Source of the DNA: Acheta domesticus
Lineage: Eukaryota; Arthropoda; Insecta; Orthoptera; Gryllidae
Assembly (NCBI GenBank): GCA_031308135.1
Contig: JAHLJT010000631.1
Coordinates: 152,207,425-152,271,424 of the forward strand
Reading direction: 5' to 3'
Length of the DNA stretch: 64,000 nt
Shown: in pieces, positions 34,950 through 47,174 of the stretch
How the letters are laid out: each line of letters opens with the position of its first letter
Position numbering within the stretch: the stretch's first letter is position 1
Notes under the pieces: model-generated
Told to the model about the DNA's origin: nothing
Seen by the model: only the letters and a program-made list of their open reading frames with translations
Databases searched by the model: none
Translations under genes and position numbers: made by a program

Positions 34950-36235
34950 AATGAATATTCATAAATTAAAACGATTACACATAGAATATTTCTGTGAAAT
35001 ACTAGTTATTTAAATTTTTAAAGCAACAAATATAATCTAAAATATATTTACTCTTTGTCGTCTCAATGGAACACCAATCACAGCGCATGACGTCATCTGT
35101 AAGTAATTTGGAAGGCCACTCGAAAGTATTATATCTCCGTTGTTGTTACCGTGCTTGATTCTTTATGTGTTCTGTTTTTTTATGTATCTAAATCTCAATA
35201 TTTAGTTCCTATATACAATTTTTTAAGTGTGAACAAAATACCTTGGGATTTGGTGCTAAAAATATTAGGTTACTGTGCATTAATTCTTTATAAAGCTGAT
35301 CTTATAGCAAGTTATAACATTATATTGTTAAAACCTAGAAGTTTCGTTATTCTCCAAAGGTTTTTCTTTAATTTTGTCAAACTCTGAAAAAAATAATGTT
35401 GTTTCATAAAATAAGCATTCTTAAAGCATGATTATTTCTTTGAAACCCTTCATCTTAACAGCAATTTATTTATTAAGATTTGCTTAGTACTGAAACTTCA
35501 AAACACACTGATGAAAAATTTACAAAAATTGAGTTAAAACTACACTGTTCCAAACAAGATAAAATATTTATTAGGCAATCAACCACTGCACAAACATTAC
35601 ACACACACACACACACACACCAGCAAAAGCAAATCTCACCACAATAAACTACACATAACAACTCTTCAAAACCACTCAATTTAACAGCATCACTAATCAT
35701 CACAAATTTACAAATAAAATAAAAAAACAAAATAAAACATACGACAGCCATCATTTACAACTGATAATTACAAATGCCTGGGTCATTCTATGCAAAAACG
35801 TAGGAAATCTGACACTACATCTCAAAATTTAAAATATTTTGCCACCTTACTTATCATGATACCTGCATGAACCATGTACAATATTTTTGTCTCATCAGCC
35901 ATTGTTTAGCAACAATGGGCACTCGAAGTATTAGGTTAGCAGTCTGTAGACATTCCGTTATGATTTTTTTCCGATAATACGCAAACAAGCAAAAAAGATG
36001 AAAGTGACACTATTTGTAGAAGAAATGTAAAGGATAATTTTACGCTAAAGATATTTTTTTACCGTGAAGTCTTTAACAATTAGGAAGTAAACAAATTCTA
36101 AAAAATGCAATAAATGGAAATGTAATATTTTTAAATTCTTGAATTTTGGAAGAAAAATTGCTGAAACTACTTTCAAGCTACTCTGTAAATTTCATCATGG
36201 AATCTTGAATGGTTTTAAAGTTATGAATAAAAGTA
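34950..36235. other. AT-rich sequence with a CA microsatellite
   Basis: It contains a (CA)n run at about 35599-35620. No other recognised feature. Confidence 0.5.
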
Positions 36236-36242
36236 TCTTATT

Positions 36243-37005
36243 GGCGCTCCGTAAACGAACTCATCTCAGCTGCTAGAGCCGCCGCGCCCAGCCCTCTTCG
36301 TCAGCACTCTGCGTTACTTTTCTCCTCCGCGGCGCGATGGTGGATTTCGCAAAACTACTTCTCGAGGTGTTAATTTTCCCGTACGTATGCAGAGATACGC
36401 CAAATTCGACCATTATTTTTTGTTTACTCCAACTTTTTGGTAAACACGTTAAAATCATGTATTTCTCATTAGCTGTTTTCACATTTGAAAATTTTTTTCT
36501 TTGAATTGTGTCAACGTTTCTTCTTCTTCTTCATTGCTATCTATACTCACATGAAATAATTCAGAAACTGCTTTATTTACGGCACTCACCTTTCTCCTCG
36601 CGTACGATTACTCTCGGGTTTGTTTGACAATGATGATTGACCCAGAGGATTCAAAATGTTTACATTACTGATAGTGGCTTCCTCTGCAACTCCTGGGGCT
36701 TCGTGCTCCTCTTCACTTGACGTTTTCACTTCACTGTTTCAGTTGAGTCACTAAGATCTGCATTGGGCATTTTGGATATTTTGTGATGACACAGATGCAC
36801 ATTGCTTCTTCTACCAATAAATTTGATATTTGCTTCCGGATCGCCTCTGTTATCTTTCTCTTACCCACCCGACTTTTGTGCTTCTCAAGTCCGAATGGAT
36901 TGCAGCACCAAAACCTGTTAAACGTATTAACAATCTTTGGCATTTTTCTTTCTTTCTTGAACAGTAACACGCGAAAACTAAGCCTGTAAACTGGTGTCAG
37001 AATCC
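36243..37005 (-). pseudogene. Decayed coding region, unnamed family
   Basis: On the minus strand, pieces in shifting frames read, in order: RFWCCNPFGLEKHKS with a CICVITKYPK segment (36970-36731), an acidic/serine linker with SNVNILNPLGQSSLSNKPE, EEEEETLTQFKEK, then ILTCLPKSWSKQKIMVEF GVSLHTYGK and RSSFAKSTIAPRRRK. From memory, this order (CCNPF cysteine segment, linker, helical segment with LP.SWS..KI..EF) recurs in an uncharacterised protein family of arthropods and other invertebrates, possibly transposon-derived. I cannot name it. Two or more frameshifts are needed to join the pieces, so this copy is a pseudogene. Confidence 0.5.
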
Positions 37006-37519
37006 CTTCGAAGGCATCGATGGATATCTCTAAGGAATGAACTTGGCGGTGCCTGCCTACGACCTTACCTCACCCCTCGCTGGGCAATGGCACGCGACTT
37101 TCAACCTTAAGAGCAAAATGCGCGTATACTTTTTATTTAATAACTTACGCATTTCTTAAGATTCCATTGCGACAGTTAGCAGAATGGTTATTTATTGTTT
37201 CTTCTTGCAGTGTGTAAAATATGAAAGAAAATAAAATATTACTTTTGAAGAATAATGTATTTGTTTAATTTATTAGCATATTTTATTATAAACAAATACT
37301 TCAATCCTTAATATATTATCAACTGCTTAAAATATGATCATTTATCTTCAAAATAGTGTGCCCGTTTTTAAAGTTTTATTTATTTTATGAATGTCATAAT
37401 TATTTTCATTATTTAGTATATTGTGTCATCGTCCATGTTTAACCCGTAATTGTTGCTAAACTGCTAAAGATATTAATTCCATAAATTGTCATTTAACTGT
37501 TCATCATTAGCAGATTAAT

Positions 37520-39620
37520 GTAATAAAATATGAAACAAATCTGAGACTCTGTCAGAAAACCTGAAATTTTGCATGGAACGCCTATATATGCAATGTCACT
37601 CCTATAGGCCACCTGGCTACATGCCCTCAGTCTTTTTTTCAACGTTAGTATATAATATCCAATATTGTGATGATGACATCTTCCATAGTTTGCGTAGGCG
37701 ATTTTAATGTTGTTATAGGTATCACATCGTCGCAATTATCTTCTGCTAATGGCTTTGTCGCTTATTTTCAAAAATTATTTAATTTTTCACAAATTATAAC
37801 AGAACCCACTCATGTGACTGCTACGTCATCGAGAATTATTGACTTGTTATTTGTATCTGATTCTCTGGAAGTGACTGATGTGGATGTAACGGGCTCAGCG
37901 GGCATTAGTGACCATCAACTAATTTCCTGTAAAATTAAATGTTTTCCTAAACAAAAGTTGCGACATACTGTAATGTTCAGAGATCTACGAGCTATACCGA
38001 TTGATAATTTTAATGCTGTGGCTACCTATGTTATCTGGGATGATATTTTTGGCGGTCAATCTATAGATGAGAAGGTATCTATCCTAGCTTCTCTTATTGT
38101 ACAGCTTATTGATATTTTTGCCCCTATTAAAACTTTCTTTTAGACGCTCTATGGCGCCATGAGTAACAAAGAATGTTCGATATATGATAGGCAAACGCAA
38201 TCTGATGCAGAAAAAAGGTGAAAAAATCTTAGTCAACTCGTGAAAGAGAATATTATAAGGCTAAATATCAAATGCTTCGACATGAAACATTGCATTTATT
38301 TACGTTCTGAAGAAAAACCATACTTTTACTCATTGTCATTCTTGAAATCAGATATTCTATGGAAGAAACTGAAGCTAGCTAGTGTCCATCGATTGACAAT
38401 TTGGTTCCCACGACTCCTTTGCTTTCTGATCCTGATTCCATAAATAACCACTTTATTGATTTCATCCCTGATGCTCGTTGTTCAACTCAAGTCTTCTCCT
38501 CTCCAAGCGACCACGTTGTGAATTTACTTCCCTCTTTTACATTCAAGCCAATCTCTGAAGAAGATCTATATAATATTGTACGCTCACTTAAACTGACACG
38601 TGCTGCTTCGGATGGCATTTCTGAAAACATGGTTTTACTGTGCCTGCCATTTTGCTTTGTTCATCTTACCCGTATAGTCAACTATTCATTAGAAAAGTCT
38701 GAGTTTCCGTCTGCGTGGAAACACGGTCTCGTGATTCCAATACCTAAAGTTAGTAACCCTTCTAGTTACTCTGATTTTCGGGGAATAACATTAGTTCCTT
38801 TTCTGTCAAAGGTTCTTGAGAAGTGTGTTGAGACACAAATTCAGAGATTTCTGGAAACACATTCTCTTTTACGTCACAATCAATCTGGATTCAGACGCGG
38901 TTACAGCACTGCTTCCTCACTAACTCTACTGTCTGATATATGTTTGACAGCATTCGATCAAAATTTGGTATCTGTTGTTTGTCTATTGGACTTCTCCAAG
39001 GCATTTGATAGTTAAGTCATGACAGTCTATTATCTAAACTGCGCTTGCTTAATTTCTCAGGACCTGCAATTGGATGGTTCAGTTCTTACTTGTCAGCTCG
39101 CTCTCAGTCAACGGTCGTACGCACTCTGAATGCTACAAAAACGTCATCTGTACGTTTATCTCGAAGGATTCCTCAATGCTCCATTCTAAGTCGCCTTCTG
39201 TTAAACATCTATATAGCAGATTGAATGTATCTATCCTTCAACTCCGTGATTCAGATGTATGCAGACGATACTCAATTTATTCCTTTCACCCATCTAATCT
39301 TCGATTGGCTATTGATTGCTTAAATGTGGATCTTGTTAATATTTAGAAACGGTCTATGGAGAATGAATTAATTTTAAATCCTAATAAATCTGTGTATCTC
39401 TTTTTAGACCCTACAAATCGCCTAAGACATGCAAATACGGATAATTTTCAGCTGTTAATCGATAGTCATTCTATTGGTCGTGTTGATCTTGCTAAAAATC
39501 TTGGTTTATGGATGGATAGTGGATGAAATTTTGATCATCGTTTGTTAATCAAATGTAGAGCAGCATATTTGAGATTAAGGTCCCTATATCAATATCGCAA
39601 CCAATTAACACAAACAACTA
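37520..39620 (+). pseudogene. LINE ORF2: endonuclease and reverse transcriptase remnant
   Basis: The endonuclease part reads CHSYRPPGYMP, then in the next frame VCVGDFNVV, ...IITEPTHVT, SRIIDLLFVS and GISDHQLISC: the YRPPG, GDFN and SDH boxes of an APE-type endonuclease. A broken linker follows. The reverse transcriptase (frame 38401-39015) shows WKHGLVIPIPKVSNPSSYSD FRGITLVPFLSKVLEK, HNQSGFRRGYST and VCLLDFSKAFDS (motif A aspartate present). Past a stop it continues to the catalytic box QMYADDTQFIP (YADD at 39258-39269) in another frame, then LAKNLGLWMDSG. Numerous frameshifts and stops mean it is dead, although both RT catalytic motifs survive. Confidence 0.88.
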
Positions 39621-40370
39621 AGGTAATGTGAAATACTCTCACACTGTCGTTATTTAATTACAGTGATATTTTTACAGCCCTGCACTATCTCAAAGAAATT
39701 TTGCTAGAGTTCAATTTATTCAGAGTGCGTGTTTGAGGTTCTGTTTCAATGTTTGAAAATATGAGCATATATCACCATTCATGTATAAGTCAGGCTGGTT
39801 GACCATGAGACAGATGGATATTTCACCTATGTTTACTAGTACATTATGTACTCTCCTCTAATTCTCCCAGTTATCTTCGCGATCGACTTAAACTTTTTTC
39901 ACAATCTAATGAGTCTGCTTCACTACCCGATTTGCCAATCTACCAAGTTCGAGGCATCCTTTAGCTATCTTGGTCGACACTTCTATAATTTAATCCCTCA
40001 TTAGCTTAAAATACTTCCCTACAAATCATTATGTGAAAAACTTTGTAAATTTATTTAAGTTAACTTTTAATCTTTCTTCCATGTTTTCTTGATGTAGTAT
40101 ATTATATTTTGTAACCTTCTTGATGTACATGTTTAGCTTCAGTGTTTCCTTTGTTATATTGCCTCATACTATCTGCTATACACTTACAGTTGTATTGTAC
40201 TTATGTAACTTATTTCAATTTCTAACCCTCGTGTACTTACATTTATGTTTTTTCTACTTATGCTTATTCTTTTTTGATGTTATGTTTATGATCATGTGTA
40301 TTTTTCTTGTGGTTCGTCTGAAGAGCAGTAATTCAATTAGACTCGCCGTTGTACATTTTTTGGAGCAATA

Positions 40371-40371
40371 A

Positions 40372-40425
<54 letters not shown>
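40371..40425. repeat. (ATT)n microsatellite, LINE tail
   Basis: About 18 uninterrupted ATT units, following AATAA. Confidence 0.95.
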
Positions 40426-40428
<3 letters not shown>

Positions 40429-40955
40429 CTTCCAAAGTTTCTTGTTCATTTTCTTTAGTAGCAGCAAGCAGATACTCCTTTCTAAACGCAATTTCTTTTC
40501 TTGAGGACTTTCTCGTAGGAACTGCTTGGGCAATTCAAGTTAGCAGGAAAATTAGGCAACAAAAAAAGCCTAGCTCTACGAGACAGTCGTGTATGTTTTA
40601 AAGGAAGACTGATTATCATTATCACAGTGGAACACCAACTTATTTTCAATTTTCCACTTCCGCAAATGCACTTCAAAAAGCTGAAAGTAAACACTGAACC
40701 TAGCAACTTACAGTTTTAACATTTTAACATAACTCCTTCACCTGGAGACATAGCCCATACTCACCATGATTTCCACTATTATCAACATTATCCATCTGCA
40801 TAACAAAACTCGAAAGCTACACATACTACTCAACGTACAAAACTGGATTGCCTCAACTCGAACAAGTCTGCCTTCTCTAGTCGCCTTGAAAAACTCCAGT
40901 GCGCAGGTCTTGGTGTTGGTAATATTAACTAAGGTGACAAGTCTTGTAATAGGAA
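40426..40955. other. Unassigned sequence
   Basis: It lies between the LINE tail and a module element. No motif was recognised in the frames here. Confidence 0.35.
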
Positions 40956-42488
40956 CTAGTGGTGCTACAGAATGGCACAGACTTTCCCGTATTAGTTTTC
41001 TATTTCCTTGGGTTTTCGCTAGGTATTCGGAATTGCCACATACTCTTTCTTGCCAGCTGACATCTATCACCGCCAAAAGTACATTTTTTTGTCATTTTCT
41101 TAATTTTTCGGTTTCCTATTTGTAGAACGAAAATATTAATTTTAGAATATTAAAGAACACCAACACCTAGTCGTAAATGACAATCTTCTTTTAAAAATTA
41201 TGTGCCGTTTAAGAGAAAATGGCGTTTTAGCGCTACTAAAAATTCGAAATTTGAAGCTCAATTTCACTGAATATTTTTGAGTTTTCAAAATACTTTATTT
41301 GAAGTTATTTGAAACACTTACACCCACAAATATAATAATATTTACAAATTGCTGGTAATCTGCATATTAAAGATGTGAGAGATCTTTCAAAAAAATTACA
41401 ATTATGTAATTTTTGAAAAAACAAAAAAATAACTAAAAATAAACTTTACGCTATACTAAAGTGTGTAACTACAACACTATCCGTTACAAAAGTTTAAAGA
41501 AAAAAATTGCAGCCATATACGAGATAATGGCGTTTGAGCATTTTTGAAAATTGAAATTTGAGCTACTTTTCACAGAAAAAGGTTGTGTTTTCGAGAAACT
41601 TTACTTGACATTATTTAAAGCATATATACTCGTAAATATAATAATGTGAAAAAATCGCAGATAATGTAAATATTAACGACGTGAGAGACAAGTAAAAAAA
41701 AATACATTTTGTACTTTTTGAAAAAACCAACCGATAGACCAAAATGGCTTTTATGTCATTGATAGAGTACATTTTGAGTACAAGAACGGCACACACTTTC
41801 TCAACTATTCTTTTTCAAAAATTACAAAAATGTACTTTTTTGGCATATCTCTCGCGTTATTACTATTCACATTAGCGGCGATTTGTTTCCATTATTATAT
41901 TAATGAGTACATGTGCTTCAAATAGCGTTAAGTAAAGTTTCTCGAAAATTTATCCGTTTCCTGTGAAAATTAGCTGAAAATTCCGCGTTTTCAGAAACTC
42001 AAAAACGCCATTTTCTCATAAATGGCTCCAAATGTTTTCTTCAAAATTTTCGAATTGATGAGTTAAAGAGTTGCTATTTGCACTCTTTAATGTGACGTAA
42101 AGTTCATTGGGGTATTTTTCGTTTTTTCAAAAACTACAAATGTAATTTTTTGAAAGATCTGACACACCGTTAATACGCAAATTTCTCCAGCAAGTTGTAA
42201 ACACTATTGTATTTGTGAGTTGATGAACTTCAAATGACTCCTAATGACGTTTGTTGAAAACTCAAACATTTTTCGTGAAAAGGAGCTACAAACTTTGCAT
42301 ATACATATAGCGCTTAAACGCCATATTCTTGAAAACGACTACAAATTTTTCAAAGAAAATTGCCATTCAGGTGGAAGTTTTACTGTTCCTTAATATTCTT
42401 AAAATATTTTTTTCGTTCTACCATTAGGAAAACGAAAAATTAAGAAAATGTAAAAAAACATTTCTTTGGTGATAGATGGAAGCTGGTT
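40956..42488. mobile_element. Two module elements head-to-head, a large inverted repeat
   Basis: The left arm (40956-41775) is a forward copy with the border CTAGTGGTGCTACAG, module 1 (GCC landmark 41204) and module 2 (41512), broken off at GATAGAGTACATTTTGAG. After about 25 bp the right arm (41800-42488) runs in reverse: module 2, then module 1, and the 5' unique part up to AAAACGAAAAATTAAG, ending before its border. The arms are diverged copies, not a fresh duplication. Either two independent insertions or an inverted duplication would produce this. Confidence 0.75.
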
Positions 42489-42489
42489 T

Positions 42490-43175
42490 ATTAATTAATT
42501 GTGGAAGCAAACCGTGCAGTATTGAACAAAAATAGTAATTTATAATGTGGTGGTGATAAATAATTAATGATAAAACCAAGGATTTCAATGTAATTGGTTT
42601 TTGTTTTGATGTTGATAAGTTGGAATATTGGTATTCCGCAAATAAGATATAATCCCCCTGCCCCAAAAATGAAATAATGAAGAAAATTTAACATATTTTT
42701 TATAAATTACTATATTTATTTAATATATTAATCACGTCAAATTCCATTCGCTAGTATTTGTGTTCTAGAGTTATTCGATTTGAAAACTTTAGGACTGCGA
42801 AAGTTAGCTATATTCAAATTTGCGTAGTGCATTGGTATAGATTCGAGAAGAGTGATTTTGAATATCAGAATCACCACCATAAAAAAAGGTATGTACCTTG
42901 TTTTCCTGATGAAATATTCTCATTAAAAACCAATCTTCACATAAGGTTATGTTGAATTTTTCCGAAATATGCGTATTTGTGGAGTAATTGGGCGTCAGAA
43001 TTAGTCGCCCAATGTTATCTTTTATATTTACCACGATTATAAAGGAAATAGGATTCGACGAGATTAATGCATGGAACGAAAATAGTATTTTATAATAATT
43101 TATAAAAAATGTTTGTTAAATTTACAATTTTCAATTTGTATTCTCAATGTATGATGTATTTCTATTAAATATCCG
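42490..43175. other. AT-rich, no feature seen
   Basis: Nothing recognised on either strand. Confidence 0.4.
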
Positions 43176-43179
43176 ACGG

Positions 43180-43430
43180 CTCGCCCCCACTCTACAAGCG
43201 GCGGGCGTCATACGGCTAGCTGGCCAGCCCTCTCCACGGCGCAACCGACATCACCTAGACTCGCGCCCGCGCGCGCCCTGTTGTCCAAGTTATTTTGGGG
43301 CCGGGATTTCCCTGCCCGGCGCGTGCCGGCAAGTCGCCGCCGCGTTCCACCCCCATCCCCCATCCGGCTTAAGACTGGGCTTCCCGAGCGACCCGCCGAA
43401 ACGGCCGCCGCAGCGGTGCGCTACCTCGCG
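43180..43430. other. Short GC-rich island of unknown nature
   Basis: This 250-bp block is rich in CpG (GCGCCCGCGCGCGCC, GCCGCCGCGTTCC) and is embedded in AT-rich DNA. The plus-strand frame starting at 43147 spans it but has no recognised domain and is Arg/Pro-rich. It runs straight into an RT fragment at its right side, suggesting either a captured host exon or promoter, or the GC-rich part of an element. Confidence 0.3.
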
Positions 43431-43431
43431 A

Positions 43432-43540
43432 CGCTACAGTATGTGGATACTACTATAAAATACAGGAAATGGATCAAGCAATGAACAAAGAATAATAAAT
43501 CAAGGCGTAAGACAGGAGTGTCCCATGTCACACATTCTTT
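43432..43540 (+). pseudogene. LINE reverse transcriptase fragment (motif B)
   Basis: The plus strand reads LQYVDTTIKYRKWIKQ and, after a one-base shift, INQGVRQECPMSHILF. The second piece is RT motif B (GVRQGCPLSPLLF in intact elements). The fragment is only about 110 bp and ends exactly where a module element begins (ACTTTCTC at 43543). Confidence 0.7.
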
Positions 43541-43542
43541 TT

Positions 43543-44460
43543 ACTTTCTCGCCTAACAAATACTTCGCAAGAAGAGAAAGTTATATAATCGTTCCCCAGA
43601 AAACGGAGAATTTTTGCAAGAAAAACTCTTATAGCTGTGGTCTGGTAACGAAAAAGTAGATAAAACCTGTTGCTAAACTTTGATCCTCTATCTCCTGATG
43701 TAGTCAAAATCCATGTTTTCTTGCTTCTTGATTCTGTAAAATCGACTGACGGCAAAACGTCCTAAAGCGTTCAGCTAGCACCTAAACCGTTCAGCCGGTT
43801 TTCTTCAAACTTGATATTCCCTAATTGTTTAAGTTAGTGTCAAGGCTCTTGGAGTTTGAAACCGATATTTTAATTTTTGGGGGTACTTTACATGAAGCTC
43901 GTCGGAGATTTTCAAAGTTAAAAGAAAATGGCTCCAAACTTTTGATTAAATTTTGTTGTTGAATTGTGCAAAGAACGTTTAAGGGAATGATGTAGATATC
44001 ATTTTCGTTGACATCCCCAATTTTTCGAAAATAGCGAAAGACTATTTTAAAACTGCAAAATTGAAGATAGAGATTTTTGCCTCAGATAAAGTCGGTTGTA
44101 CAAAAGTAGCACTTTAAATAAGGTCATGTGCCATTTTTTGGAAAAACGAGTAGTTTTTGCGTAAATTGCGCTTCAGATTTACAACAAAAATTCACAAAAA
44201 CCGCTCCAAATTGTTTCTTTAAATTTTCTTCCCTTATGTATTGAGCGACGATAAAAAATATTGTCTTATTTCTGCTTCTGGGAAAAACGTGGTTTTTTGA
44301 AAATTACAAAGAAAAATTTTAAAACTACAAAATTGTAGATAGCGATTTTAACTCCGACAAAGTCCCTTGTACAAAACTAGCTCTTTAAAAAAGGTTATGT
44401 AGAATTTTCTGAAAAAGCTGGACTGTATAATTCTAAAGAACTTGTAAAAAGTATTGTACC
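43543..44460 (-). mobile_element. Module element, ACTTTCTC subfamily (reverse)
   Basis: It opens with the palindrome ACTTTCTCGCCTAACAAATA...AAGAGAAAGT (43543-43581), followed by the reversed end tract, then GGGGGTACTTTACATGAAGC and two diverged modules. The limit at the far side is unclear. Together with 25010-25577 it defines a second subfamily. Confidence 0.75.
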
Positions 44461-44915
44461 ACAGCTTCTGGGTTGATGGCCCCCATCTCGATTAGGTTTT
44501 TCGTTCAGTTTCCCTGATTCTTGGAGCAAATTCTGAGATGATCCCTTGTTTTGCTTCTGGGCATAAATGTAACTTCTTTATTTGTGCATGTCTGCTAAAT
44601 TTCAGTGGAAAATGTAGTTATTCAAATTACCGTTCTCCATATTGTCGCGGCAAAAAGTATTATTCCTTAATGAAGAACATGATGAGGGTTAAAGGCACAA
44701 ATTTATAGGTAATTTATCTTTGAAAATAGATTTTATCACATAGGAGCGTATATTTAGTGAGCAAAACTTGAAAAAAAACGCTCTTTTTTTCTGTATTCAA
44801 AATTCGACTAGAATATGGCTTACGATAGAGATCACAGAATTATGAAAACGAGCACGGAAATTAACTTCCCCCTATCTCGTCACACACAGTTTCTGTTTTT
44901 GATGTAAATAAATAA
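44461..44915. other. Unassigned AT-rich sequence
   Basis: No recognised element; it may be decayed module-element sequence. Confidence 0.3.
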
Positions 44916-44920
44916 ATAGC

Positions 44921-45055
44921 CGTTTTAAGAAAATGGCGTTCAAGTACAACTGTAAATTTGAAATTCGAAGCTCTTTTTCACGGAATACTTTTTGAGTTTG
45001 CGAAAACCTTTATTAGAAGTCATTTTGAGCACTTTAACTCACAAAGCTTTATTTT
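44921..45055 (+). mobile_element. Module element, module-1 fragment
   Basis: AGCCGTTTTAAGAAAATGGC through CTTTATTAGAAGTCATTTTG and CTCACAAAGC matches module 1 in forward orientation. Confidence 0.6.
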
Positions 45056-45059
45056 TTTA

Positions 45060-45560
45060 CGTTAACTAATTAATTGATGAAAAGAACTATAAACATAGCA
45101 TACTATTTACTAATCTTCGGGAATAAATGTTAATTTTTTCAATAAAAACTTATTCCCTTGAACTAGTGTATTGTTTGCAAGACACATGTATTAGCAATGC
45201 AAATACTTTTATTTAAAAGATTTCATTAAAATGAATTTAACATTTACATAGTCAATATAATTTCTGTGCATAATCATTGAATGAGCTACTTAAATGTAAG
45301 ATGCAATTTCATAACATTTAATTACACAATCATTTACATACATTCAGTTTCATGGTGTCAAATTGTGAATATATGTATGTTCTCTTCCTCGCAGCACGGA
45401 CAAAAATAATGATTATCGAATAGGTTTTAAATAATTTCTAAAATTCTCATTTGTAAACACAAGTTCTACTAAATGAAACATCTTTATCTTATCACTGCCA
45501 CCATCTCGTATTTCACCAACATTGTAGTTTTCAAATATTCCTTGCGGCATTGCTGTGCAA
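45060..45560. other. AT-rich, no feature seen
   Basis: Nothing recognised. Confidence 0.35.
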
Positions 45561-45574
45561 ATTTCAATAAAGTT

Positions 45575-45850
45575 TTGTGGATTGCTTAAGGCGGCGCCGA
45601 CACGCGCCTCGCGGGATACGCAAGAGTGTCGAAAGACGGGTGGTATCTCCAGTGTTATCTTGCACATGATCTTCAGGTGGAAGATCGGTTTTGGCGTCAG
45701 GCCATGTAACTTCTCTAGTTACGGGGACTCTATGTCCGACAGCTTCGCACTTCGCGTTGCTTTTTCCTGTTCTCGAGCAGAGGTACTGGGCTAGGCCTAG
45801 GGACGGTCGCAGGGTTTCGCGGCTAAGGGAATTGAAAGGTTGCCAAGGGG
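45575..45850. other. GC-rich block of unknown nature
   Basis: Overlapping frames of 80-100 codons on both strands span this block, without a recognised domain. It lies directly downstream of a minus-strand LINE remnant and could be part of another repeat. Confidence 0.25.
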
Positions 45851-45939
45851 TTAAATTTTGTATCATAATCTTTGTATTAAAATTGTAAATATATTGTAAA
45901 TATCAAACAGAATCAGTCGTCTGTGTTATTCTTGTCTAG

Positions 45940-47160
45940 TACGTCATAATACATACTAGGAATGGCTCTTACGAGGTGTTGTAGAATCCCTCTTCTTAGC
46001 AACACCTCCCACAATTTTGTTCGATTAACAGTGTCAAATGTCTTTTATAAATCTACAAATGCTAAGAACGTGGGAACATTGTAATCTTTATGCTTCTATT
46101 GTCTGTGAGACTGCAGATATGCAGTCAATACAAGATCTGCCTTTTCTAAACCCATTTTGCTCGTCAAATAAGAGCGCCTCTGAAATAGGCGCTAGCCTCT
46201 GATTTAAAATTCTGGCGTATATTTTGTGTCTGGAATTCAAAAAACTTATCCCTCTGTAATTAGAGCAGTTCTTCCTACTACCCTTTTCATATAAAGGGAC
46301 GACCAAAGCAGTCCCCCATTCTTCTGGGATGTGAACATATATCCAATAAGTATTAATAAAGTCCAGCAGCTCTAGGGAAAATCTTTCACATGAATATTTG
46401 AAGAGTTTTTTTGTTGATATTGTCTGAACCAGGAGCTTTTCTATTTTTAATGTGTTTAAGAACGCACTTCAACTCGTCTATTGTTATCGGGTCATCTATT
46501 TTTTCCTTGAAAACTATTTCCCCATCTTTCTGGTCCTCACTTGTCCACAGATTTACAAGGTAATGAAGCCACTTGTCATCTGGAATTAAATTAAGTTTTA
46601 TGTTGTCTTTCTCATTCTTATTAAATTGTTTTAATATTTTGTAGGCTTCTGTCAGTCGTCCATGCAGATTGTGTTTCATTTCACTTAGAAATATTTCCCA
46701 GCTCTGGAGATTCATACGCCGCACTTCTTTAACTATTGCGGATAGTCTTTTATACTCTTGTTGTACTAAAGAGCCCAGTTTCATATTTACCAGCACGTAA
46801 TCAATAATTGACCGTATTCCCCGTGCTCTCCAAGTTGTTTTGTGGATATCTTTATGGAGAAAGAATGTGTTAGTGATCTTCAATGAATTTACTGATGAAA
46901 ATTTCCTAAGTGTTTGCCCGTTGATATTCCAGGTTTCTTCTCCATTCATTCTCTTGCATTCATATCCCCAGCAACAATCAGGTAATCATTGCTGGGCACT
47001 CTTGTCAACAACATCGTGACGTTCTTCATAAAACTTCTCAATGTCTTTTCTTCCTTCTTCAGGTGAATAGAACCAATGATAAATAGGTGACCCCACTTTT
47101 TATTTTGCATCTTAATTTCATCATTCTTTCGTTTATAAATGTATATCCATCTCTCTTATT
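45940..47160 (-). pseudogene. Second LINE: endonuclease and RT remnant
   Basis: Reading down the minus strand: YLIVAGDMNAR (endonuclease GD.N box, near 46990-46955), then ETWNINGQTLRKFSSVNSLK, HKTTWRARGIRSIIDYVLVN, a long linker with KNRKAPGSDNINKK, and the RT start EEWGTALVVPLYEKGSRKNC, NYRGISFLNSRHKIYARIL, DEQNGFRKGRSCIDCIS. In another frame comes FVDLxKTFDTVNRTKLWEVL (motif A with a stop inside). It breaks off near 45940 before the YADD box. The family differs from the plus-strand LINE at 37.5 kb. The fragment at 43432-43540 holds the next RT motif and could derive from the same family, but it is in the opposite orientation. Confidence 0.85.
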
Positions 47161-47174
47161 TTTCAGTGTCTTTT

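Larger units (their letters stand above)
37510..40425 (+). mobile_element. Non-LTR retrotransposon, 5'-truncated
   Basis: A LINE copy cut off at its 5' side inside the endonuclease. It ends with a 3' UTR and the tail AATAAATTATTATT, which runs into (ATT)n at 40371-40425. Target-site duplications were not identified. The ORF2 remnants are described separately. The (ATT)n tail, used by several I/jockey/CR1-like families, fits target-primed reverse transcription. About 800 bp of 3' region after 39600 lacks identifiable protein. Confidence 0.85.

Noticed and set aside
35473..35754. Minus-strand frame with Cys/Val repeats
   Set aside because: It is the translation of a CA microsatellite.
40120..40371. 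Hydrophobic 83-codon frame near the LINE tail
   Set aside because: T-rich 3' UTR of the LINE; the hydrophobicity follows from composition.
40333..40533. Polyasparagine frame
   Set aside because: Translation of the (ATT)n tail.
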